A stretch of 64,000 nucleotides of DNA, taken from contig JBBINR010000016.1 in NCBI GenBank assembly GCA_037443785.1, positions 1 through 64,000 of the forward strand, given 5' to 3'. Below the pieces are notes generated by a model. The model made no database searches. It was not told the origin of the DNA and saw only the letters and a program-made list of their open reading frames with translations. The position numbers were made by a program, and so were the translations under genes. The stretch comes from JAQUOA01 sp037443785. GTDB taxonomy: Bacteria > Bacteroidota > Ignavibacteria > UBA10030 > UBA8401. This document shows, piece by piece, positions 9,957 through 16,136 of the stretch (positions are counted from its first letter, which is position 1; every line of letters starts with the position of its first letter).

Positions 9957-11108
9957 ATGATAAAACAAGAACGGCTTGTATCGCTCGATGTCTTCCGCGG
10001 CTTCACGATGGCGGCGATGGTGCTTGTCAATAACCCCGGTTCATGGGAACACATTTATCCACAGCTGGAACATGCAAATTGGAATGGCTGGACATTCACT
10101 GATTTTATTTTTCCCTTCTTTCTTTGGATTGTCGGTGTCTCTGTTACGTATTCTCTTTCTGCCCGAAAATCGCGCGGCGATAGTACAAATAAACTTGTTC
10201 GACAAATTTTCCGCCGGACATTTTTTCTTTTTGCGATCGGTGTTTTCTTAAATGGATTTCCATTTGGGTTATTGTGGAATATCCCGTTCAGCTTTAACAC
10301 CATCCGCATTCCCGGAGTGCTGCAGCGAATCGCGATTGGATATTGTTTTGCTTCGTTGATGTTTCTTGGAACAAACAAAAAATGGATTGGAATTACCATT
10401 GCGATGCTTCTTTCACTTTATTGGATTTTGATGAAATGTATTCCGGTTCCGGGCGTTACGCTTGGAAGTATGGAACTTGGGAATAATTTTGCGGCATACG
10501 TCGATTCTATTTTTCTGAAAGGACACATGTGGAAAAATACACTCACGTGGGATCCCGAAGGAATTATCAGCACCATCCCATCATTGGCAACCGCATTATT
10601 TGGTGTGTTAACGGGAGAGTATTTACGACAGCCGGCACCGTCAAAATCAGAGAAGGTAAATTGGATATTTGTTACCGGTGCAGGATTACTGTTGCTTGCT
10701 GCATTTTTGGATATGTGGATGCCCATCAACAAAAATTTATGGACATCTTCCTATGCAATTTTTATGGCAGGGTGGGCGCAAGTCATTTTTGCAGCGCTGT
10801 ATTTTCTCATTGATGCCGTTGGATACAAACGATGGGCATTTCCATTTGTTGTCTATGGGTCGAACGCAATTGCTGCATATGTGATTTCGACAATTCAAGA
10901 AGTTGTCGTCTATGGTATGACGACAACGACAATTTCCTTAACCGGTGAAGCACAATCAATTGCTATCAAAGATTATTGGATGCTTGTTTTTTTTGATAAA
11001 TATTTTTCTCCGCTTAATGCTTCACTCGTATACGGGCTTCTAACCGTTGCGTGCATTTTTTTTGTTCTTCTTTTCTTCTGGAAAAAACGGTGGTTTTTGA
11101 AAGTCTAA
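9957..11108 (+). CDS. Heparan-alpha-glucosaminide N-acetyltransferase-like membrane protein (DUF5009 type)
   Basis: 383 residues with about ten hydrophobic helices. The N-terminus RLVSLDVFRGFTMAAMVLVN and the segment FTDFIFPFFLWIVGVS are the signature of the YeiB/HGSNAT/DUF5009 family. The human member transfers acetyl groups from cytosolic acetyl-CoA across a membrane to glucosamine ends; many bacterial members sit in glycan-degradation loci with unproven substrates. Here it lies 24 bases after the PorV-like gene and 7 bases before a secreted SGNH esterase, so acyl-group handling on the imported sugar is plausible but inferred. Confidence 0.75.
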   Translation: MIKQERLVSLDVFRGFTMAAMVLVNNPGSWEHIYPQLEHANWNGWTFTDFIFPFFLWIVGVSVTYSLSARKSRGDSTNKLVRQIFRRTFFLFAIGVFLNGFPFGLLWNIPFSFNTIRIPGVLQRIAIGYCFASLMFLGTNKKWIGITIAMLLSLYWILMKCIPVPGVTLGSMELGNNFAAYVDSIFLKGHMWKNTLTWDPEGIISTIPSLATALFGVLTGEYLRQPAPSKSEKVNWIFVTGAGLLLLAAFLDMWMPINKNLWTSSYAIFMAGWAQVIFAALYFLIDAVGYKRWAFPFVVYGSNAIAAYVISTIQEVVVYGMTTTTISLTGEAQSIAIKDYWMLVFFDKYFSPLNASLVYGLLTVACIFFVLLFFWKKRWFLKV

Positions 11109-11115
11109 TCAATTT

Positions 11116-12921
11116 ATGATTTTCCGAAAATCGGTCCCTAAACAGATGGTGGTGATTGTACTCCTGGCAGTACTGTGTAGCTATGCACAACCGGCCAAAA
11201 TTCGCATTGCATGCATTGGGAACAGCATAACCTGGGGCGGCCTCGGAGATTTGTCTTACCCGCAGCAGCTTCAAAAAAAATTGGGTTCGAATTATGATGT
11301 CAGAAATTATGGAATCTCTGCTCGAACACTGTTGAAAAAAGGCGATTACCCGTATTGGAAGGAGCTTGAATTTATCGATGCACGAAATTTTGATCCGCAT
11401 ATTGTTATTATTAAGCTCGGAACGAATGACAGCAAACCGCAAAATTGGATTTATAAAGATGAATTCTTCAGCAACTATACGGAGTTTGTTGCGGCATTTC
11501 GGATGTTGAAACGCCGGCCGCAAATCTATGTTTGTTTTCCTGTTCCTGTCTTTCATACAAATTGGGGAATCAACAACCCTGTCGTTAAAGATGAAATCAT
11601 TCCGCTTATTGATTCGGTGAGAAATTCTGCACAGACATTCTTGATTGATTTTTATTCGTTGATGAAAAATGACAGTGCATTGTTCCCTGACGGTGTTCAT
11701 CCAAACGCCATTGGCTATGAAAAGATGGCGCAACTTGTGTACGATACGGTAATGCATGGTCAGAGCGGAGTGATTCGTTATTTTTATGCGACGCGCGATA
11801 CCCTGAATAAAAATGAAACGGCAATATTATACTGGAATACTTCAGAAAATTCCCAAGTGTTTCTTAATGGAAATCCTGTGAATGCTGTCGATTCGTTGAA
11901 CATTGCGCCATCAAACACAACAACGTATACACTTACGACCCGAGGCTCGATTTCAGATTCTGTGACTCGCACAATATTTTATTATCCTCCGGGAAAAATA
12001 AAATTCTTTCGAGCAAACATTCCGATGTATGAAATAGGTTCAATCGATTCTATTGCGTTGCGGTGGCAAACGGGAACAGGGTCATCCGTTTCTTTCAATG
12101 GAACGCCGGTAAAAGAAAATGATACTGTTGGTGTTTTCGTTTCACGCGATACAATATTTACATTGATTGCAGATGGAGAGCAGGCAGATACACAAAGCAT
12201 CACCATCACCGGAATTCAAACAGACAAATTCAATCGGGCACTTCATCGAACGGCGTCCGCTTCGACAACAGATTGGGGATATTCGATAAGTGCGGTGAAC
12301 GATGGCGACAGTAATACGTTTTGGAAAAGTAAATCCGGAAAGACTCAATGGATATCGATCGATTTTGGGAAAACCATTTCGGTGAAAAATGTTCGGCTGC
12401 AATGGGGGTCGGTCTATGGAATAAGTTATTATCTGTATCTTGTCAAAGAATCGGGTGAGTTGATAGCGATCTATAATACTGGTGCGGGTGATGGAGATGT
12501 GGACGATATTTCCGGATTATCGGGATCTGGTCGTCAACTTAAAATTTTGTGTTTGAAAAATAATACTCTTGACGATTCATATATTCTTAAAGAGTGTGAA
12601 GTGTATGGAACGAACGACCTTACATCCGCGCGAGACAATAATTCGACATTGTCAGTTTCAACATTTTTGCTGGAACAAAATTACCCTAATCCATTTAATC
12701 CTTCTACGATCATCAATTATCGTATACCTTCAACAGCCCATGTTACCGTAACAATTTTTGATCTCCTTGGGAAAAAAGTAACGACATTGGTTGATGAAAC
12801 AAAGCCAGCGGGAAATTATTCTATTCTGTTTAATGCCGAGCGTTTACCGAACGGTGTATATTTTGTCCGCCTGCAAAGCGGTGTTATGATGCAGACAAAG
12901 ACAATGGTGTTTTTAAAATAA
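11116..12921 (+). CDS. Secreted SGNH/GDSL esterase with F5/8C-like module and T9SS tail
   Basis: 601 residues. Signal peptide about 1-25 (ending CSYAQ). The SGNH blocks are clear: GNSIT with Ser37, GTNDSK with Asn104, and DGVHPN with Asp192 and His195, which supplies a full Ser-Asp-His triad. Then come two small beta-sandwich repeats (about 220-365), an F5/8 type C-like domain (about 375-500, NDGDSNTFWKS...WISIDFG) and a type A sorting domain with NYPNPFNPSTII. The family removes acetyl or other acyl groups from sugars; next to mannan-type genes, deacetylation of acetylated mannan is a reasonable guess. Outer-surface or extracellular location follows from the signal peptide and tail. An imperfect hairpin without a T-run follows at about 12925-12960. 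Confidence 0.85.
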   Translation: MIFRKSVPKQMVVIVLLAVLCSYAQPAKIRIACIGNSITWGGLGDLSYPQQLQKKLGSNYDVRNYGISARTLLKKGDYPYWKELEFIDARNFDPHIVIIKLGTNDSKPQNWIYKDEFFSNYTEFVAAFRMLKRRPQIYVCFPVPVFHTNWGINNPVVKDEIIPLIDSVRNSAQTFLIDFYSLMKNDSALFPDGVHPNAIGYEKMAQLVYDTVMHGQSGVIRYFYATRDTLNKNETAILYWNTSENSQVFLNGNPVNAVDSLNIAPSNTTTYTLTTRGSISDSVTRTIFYYPPGKIKFFRANIPMYEIGSIDSIALRWQTGTGSSVSFNGTPVKENDTVGVFVSRDTIFTLIADGEQADTQSITITGIQTDKFNRALHRTASASTTDWGYSISAVNDGDSNTFWKSKSGKTQWISIDFGKTISVKNVRLQWGSVYGISYYLYLVKESGELIAIYNTGAGDGDVDDISGLSGSGRQLKILCLKNNTLDDSYILKECEVYGTNDLTSARDNNSTLSVSTFLLEQNYPNPFNPSTIINYRIPSTAHVTVTIFDLLGKKVTTLVDETKPAGNYSILFNAERLPNGVYFVRLQSGVMMQTKTMVFLK

Positions 12922-12960
12922 ACCCGGGAGTATTAACGGTTGTTACCGCAAAAATTCCCG

Positions 12961-12989
12961 TTGGAAAAAAATGGAAAGATTCGTATATT
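12961..12989 (+). promoter_or_regulatory. Probable sigma70-type promoter of tRNA-Arg
   Basis: TTGGAA at 12961-12966 and TATATT at 12984-12989 are separated by 17 bp, and the tRNA begins 17 bases after the -10 box. No competing gene start lies in between. Confidence 0.55.
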
Positions 12990-13006
12990 TAATAAATCGT
13001 AATCAC

Positions 13007-13080
13007 GCACCCGTAGCTCAACTGGATAGAGCACCAGCCTACGAAGCTGGGGGTTACAAGTTCGACTCTTGTCGGGTGTA
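13007..13080 (+). tRNA. tRNA-Arg (anticodon ACG)
   Basis: A full cloverleaf can be drawn. The acceptor stem is GCACCCG (13007-13013) with CGGGTGT (13073-13079, one G-U pair). The D arm is GCTC/GAGC, the anticodon stem CCAGC/GCTGG with loop CTACGAA (anticodon ACG at 13041-13043), and the T arm ACAAG/CTTGT with loop TTCGACT. The discriminator is A13080 and CCA is not encoded. A tRNA with A34 needs deamination to inosine by TadA, whose gene is at 43953-44417. Confidence 0.95.
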
Positions 13081-13088
13081 CAAGAAAA

Positions 13089-13114
13089 AGCCCTGTAAAT
13101 ACAGGGCTTTTTTA
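13089..13114 (+). terminator. Rho-independent terminator of tRNA-Arg
   Basis: AGCCCTGT (13089-13096) pairs with ACAGGGCT (13101-13108) around a 4-nt loop, extended by A/T pairs, and is followed by a run of T residues. Confidence 0.9.
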
Positions 13115-13347
13115 TTTTATCCCCTTTCGTAATTCTGCAAAACCAAAAAACCTTATAACACCAGGTGTTTTAATTATAGTCCACATCGAGTGAACTCTTC
13201 TTGAATCTATCGTTGCATTGTCTGATTTGTAAACACAGCATTTTGCTGGTGAAGTCCAAACCACATTACCATATAGTGTTAAACTCGAAAATGAACAAAT
13301 GCCATTTTCAGTTTTTATGATAGATTAATTTTGGTATAAATAAAGTC
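13115..13347. other. Intergenic stretch between tRNA-Arg and the LacI promoter
   Basis: No convincing gene. On the minus strand a frame of about 70 codons is free of stops from 13324 down to 13112, but it has no ATG near its beginning and no ribosome site, and I do not recognise its product. It may be chance or a decayed fragment. Confidence 0.5.
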
Positions 13348-13376
13348 TTGACATAGTCAAATAATTGGCTTATAAT
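13348..13376 (+). promoter_or_regulatory. Consensus sigma70 promoter of the LacI-type regulator gene
   Basis: A perfect TTGACA (13348-13353) and a perfect TATAAT (13371-13376) are separated by exactly 17 bp. The operator palindrome begins one base after the -10 box, so a bound repressor would cover the transcription start. Confidence 0.85.
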
Positions 13377-13377
13377 G

Positions 13378-13391
13378 TCGAAACGTTTCGA
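13378..13391. promoter_or_regulatory. LacI-family operator O1 (palindrome)
   Basis: TCGAAACGTTTCGA is a perfect 14-bp palindrome with the central CG typical of LacI/GalR-family operators. It covers the predicted transcription start just after the TATAAT box. The regulator encoded immediately downstream is the obvious ligand (inference). Confidence 0.8.
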
Positions 13392-13451
13392 TTAAATTTA
13401 TTAAAAAATAACTTAAAAAATGCCAATGAATTCTTTATTTATATCTTAAAA

Positions 13452-13465
13452 TAAAAACGTTTCGA
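13452..13465. promoter_or_regulatory. LacI-family operator O2, next to the start codon
   Basis: TAAAAACGTTTCGA matches O1 at 12 of 14 positions and ends one base before the regulator's ATG. It lies 74 bp from O1, about seven helical turns, which would suit looping or roadblock repression of the regulator's own gene. Confidence 0.65.
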
Positions 13466-13466
13466 C

Positions 13467-14513
13467 ATGAACAAAAAACCTAATATTAAGGATGTTGCAA
13501 AAAAAGCCGGACTTTCTTTATCTACCGTTTCTCTGGTGATTAATAATAAATCGCGTGTCAGTAAAGAAACCAGAGACAAAGTAAAAAAAATTATTTCAGA
13601 GTTAAATTATCATCCTCAACGAAGCGGAAGATTTCTCGCTTCAAAGCTCAGTGGAAACATTGGATTTATTCTCACCGAAGACCACTTTTCAAAATCAGAA
13701 CCTTTCTATACAAGAATTTTTCTTGGAACCGAATTCGAAGCACGAAAGAGCAACTACTATGTTCTTCTGACAACAGTAAATTTTAATGTCAAAGACACGA
13801 AAGAAATTCCCCGCTTTCTTCTTGAATCAAATATTGATGGGGTAATCATTGCGGGAAAAATTGGTTCGTCGTGGATCGATTATCTCCGTGAGAGGAACAT
13901 TCCTTTACTTCTTGTCGATTTTGATAAACCTGATAAAGGTGTTTCAACTGTTTTGATCGATAATTTCGAAGGAGCAAAACTTGCAGTTTCTCATCTGGCA
14001 AAAGGTGGACACAAAAAAATTGGATTCATCGGCGGCGATATTGAACATCCGAGTATTAGTGACCGATATTCCGGTTATCGATACACAATGAATAATTTAA
14101 ACTTATCTATCTCCGATAGTTATATATGCATTACAGAACCGGAGACACAATCGGTCAATGGGTATAACGCTGCAAAAAAAATATTTCAAAATAAATCAAA
14201 CATACCCTCAGCACTCTTTATTGCGAATGATGCCATGGCAGTCGGCTGTATGCGTTACTTGAAAGAGAATGGGAAAAAAATTCCCGCTGATGTGGCGATT
14301 GTTGGATTTGATAATGTTGAAATGGGATTTTTATCTGAACCTCGTTTAACAACGATCAATGTTCATCGCGAGGAAATCGGGAGTATCGCCGTCAAACGCA
14401 TGGTAGAGATGATAAAAGAAAAAACCGAACTGCGAACAAAAACAATCACAAATGTAGAATTAGTTGTGAGAGAATCGTGTGGAATCAAAATAAATAATCC
14501 TGTGAAGGATTGA
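13467..14513 (+). CDS. LacI/GalR-family transcriptional regulator
   Basis: 348 residues. The N-terminal helix-turn-helix is canonical (IKDVAKKAGLSLSTVSLVIN, then SKETRDKVKKII and a hinge RSGRFLASK at about 50-60). The rest is a periplasmic-binding-protein-like effector domain (IGFIGGDIEHPSISDRYSGY, ALFIANDAMAVGCMRYLKE, VGFDNVEMGFLSEPRLTTI). Such proteins repress sugar genes until a sugar or sugar phosphate binds. Two matching operators flank its promoter, so autoregulation is likely, and the long glycan-use run downstream is its probable target. The effector is unknown; a mannoside-derived sugar would fit the neighbourhood. Confidence 0.92.
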   Translation: MNKKPNIKDVAKKAGLSLSTVSLVINNKSRVSKETRDKVKKIISELNYHPQRSGRFLASKLSGNIGFILTEDHFSKSEPFYTRIFLGTEFEARKSNYYVLLTTVNFNVKDTKEIPRFLLESNIDGVIIAGKIGSSWIDYLRERNIPLLLVDFDKPDKGVSTVLIDNFEGAKLAVSHLAKGGHKKIGFIGGDIEHPSISDRYSGYRYTMNNLNLSISDSYICITEPETQSVNGYNAAKKIFQNKSNIPSALFIANDAMAVGCMRYLKENGKKIPADVAIVGFDNVEMGFLSEPRLTTINVHREEIGSIAVKRMVEMIKEKTELRTKTITNVELVVRESCGIKINNPVKD

Positions 14514-14515
14514 CG

Positions 14516-14542
14516 AAGGAGGTGTCGATGGAGCAAGAATGA
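14516..14542 (+). other. Near-perfect Shine-Dalgarno followed by a four-codon reading frame
   Basis: AAGGAGGT at 14516-14523 is the strongest ribosome site in this part of the window, yet it precedes only ATG-GAG-CAA-GAA-TGA (14528-14542). The TGA overlaps another ATG at 14539 that is in frame with the next gene. It may be a leader mini-gene coupling translation, or an alternative entry point giving a longer N-terminus to the following protein. Confidence 0.4.
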
Positions 14543-14595
14543 CTCTGTATTCGTTTGTTAAATTCATTTTTCATCAACTAAAAGGAGAAGCAATC

Positions 14596-16053
14596 ATGAA
14601 TTGGCGAAGAAATCTACCGTTATTTAGTTTTGTATTCTTGTGGGCGGTGTTACTGCTGCCAGCACAGAATACGAACTTACTTCCAAATGGCGGATTTGAG
14701 AGTGGGAAGCCGTCGTTGTGGAATGCGGAAGCAGGGACCAGCGGAGCGACCTTGAGCTGGGCAAGCGATCAAGTGCATCAGGGAACCCGATCATTGAAGA
14801 TAGCCAAGAGCACCACAGCCGGAAGCGCACGCTGGGTATCACAGAACAACGTGCGGTATTGGGTTGATATGGTCAGCAAAGGAGTCGATATAAAAATTGG
14901 CGCATGGGTAAAGACAAGTGGAGTGAACACGTCTCCTGCAACAGCCGACGCAAAGTGGCAAGTAAAATTTACATTCTATGACACCAACATGGTAATGATC
15001 GGACAGTCGGTAGCATTGGATGTCGATCAAAGCGTTGCAAGCAAAGCATGGTATGCCGATACGAACGCAGTGGGTTCAGTAATTTTACCGAAGGATGCAT
15101 ACAAAGTTATTATCTCAGCTGAAGCAGGAGCCAATGCAACAGGGACAGTCTGGTTCGATGATTTTATTTTTGTTGGACGAGCCGGAGCGTGGGCAGGACA
15201 GAACTGGAATGGATTTGTTGATGCTGACAGCGGCTGGCAGTATTGGATTGCACCGAACGGCGGAAATGATGGAGCGACCTATTTCCCGGGATCAGGTGTG
15301 ACCACAGAAGCAGCCCACAGCGGTACATCATCATTGAAGATTGCTGGAGCGCCAGGTCGTGGAGATGGAGAGTTAGTATGGTTTACAGAAACCGTTCCGG
15401 TCACGGGCAACAAGCAATATGTTGTCAGTGCATGGGTGAAGACCAGTCAGATCAAGAAAGATTCAGTGTTCAATGCAGAAAGTCAGTTAGGCTTTACAGC
15501 AACGTGGCATTCGAAATTGTTTGCTGATGCTGGCGGATGGAATGAAATCGGTGGAGCAGATTATCGCTTTACCTTGAAAGACACCGCAACAGATTGGACA
15601 CAATACTTCTGGGTGATTACTGCACCGGCAGATGCAAAAGCTGTTTCGATTCGTGCTCGCAGCTGGCATCTCTGGACTGGTGTCTCGTATTGGGATGATT
15701 TTTCAGTGAACGGTGTTGATAACGTCGTAACGGGAGTTCGGGAGAACATCAGTGCGAATAATATCAATGTTCCAAGTGATTATTCGTTGCAACAGAATTA
15801 CCCGAATCCGTTTAACCCGTCGACAACAATTGAATATTCATTACCTGTCAGCGGACATGTGATGCTTGAAGTGTTTAACATCGTCGGACAAAAAGTTGCT
15901 ACGGTCGTCGATCAAACACAAAATGCAGGAACATGGACGGCTCGTTGGAATGGCAAAGATGACAGAGGAATTACTGTCGGCACCGGTTTGTACTTCTACC
16001 GTCTCTCGACAAACTCTTTTGTCTCTACCAAAAAAATGATGCTTATCAAATAG
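14596..16053 (+). CDS. Secreted protein with two carbohydrate-binding modules and T9SS tail
   Basis: The start at 14596 has AAAGGAG at 14581-14587 and gives a normal signal peptide ending LLPAQ; an in-frame ATG at 14539 would add 19 residues with an unlikely leader. About 485 residues. Two related beta-sandwich modules follow: the first begins NLLPNGGFESGKPSLWN (about 25-205), the second FVDADSGWQYW (about 210-385). Both have the 'HQGTRSLKI'/'HSGTSSLKI' and 'GAWVKTSG'/'SAWVKTSQ' pattern of CBM4/9/22-like domains. The tail has NYPNPFNPSTTI. No catalytic domain is visible. The body is GC-rich compared with its neighbours (38 of 60 bases at 14701-14760), suggesting high expression or a different origin. 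It occupies the same place as the gene at 363-2918 in the first locus. Confidence 0.8.
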   Translation: MNWRRNLPLFSFVFLWAVLLLPAQNTNLLPNGGFESGKPSLWNAEAGTSGATLSWASDQVHQGTRSLKIAKSTTAGSARWVSQNNVRYWVDMVSKGVDIKIGAWVKTSGVNTSPATADAKWQVKFTFYDTNMVMIGQSVALDVDQSVASKAWYADTNAVGSVILPKDAYKVIISAEAGANATGTVWFDDFIFVGRAGAWAGQNWNGFVDADSGWQYWIAPNGGNDGATYFPGSGVTTEAAHSGTSSLKIAGAPGRGDGELVWFTETVPVTGNKQYVVSAWVKTSQIKKDSVFNAESQLGFTATWHSKLFADAGGWNEIGGADYRFTLKDTATDWTQYFWVITAPADAKAVSIRARSWHLWTGVSYWDDFSVNGVDNVVTGVRENISANNINVPSDYSLQQNYPNPFNPSTTIEYSLPVSGHVMLEVFNIVGQKVATVVDQTQNAGTWTARWNGKDDRGITVGTGLYFYRLSTNSFVSTKKMMLIK

Positions 16054-16063
16054 TTTTCTCTCA

Positions 16064-16114
16064 ATGCAGTATGATGATCTTTTGAATAAAGAGATTGTCA
16101 TACTGCATATTTTT
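16064..16114 (+). terminator. Rho-independent terminator or attenuator before the second TonB receptor
   Basis: ATGCAGTATGA (16064-16074) pairs with TCATACTGCAT (16098-16108), the loop can pair further (ATCTTT with AAAGAGAT), and a T-tract follows. It separates the binding-protein gene from the receptor, just as the hairpin at 2929-2959 does in the first locus. Confidence 0.85.
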
Positions 16115-16136
16115 TCATTAAAATTGCGGCACACGT

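Noticed and set aside
11014..11757. Long minus-strand frame (247 codons) opposite the SGNH esterase
   Set aside because: It lies antisense to a gene with a complete catalytic triad, has no recognisable domain, and is a codon-bias shadow; the same applies to minus-strand frames at 18696-19376, 50767-51414 and 62179-62844.
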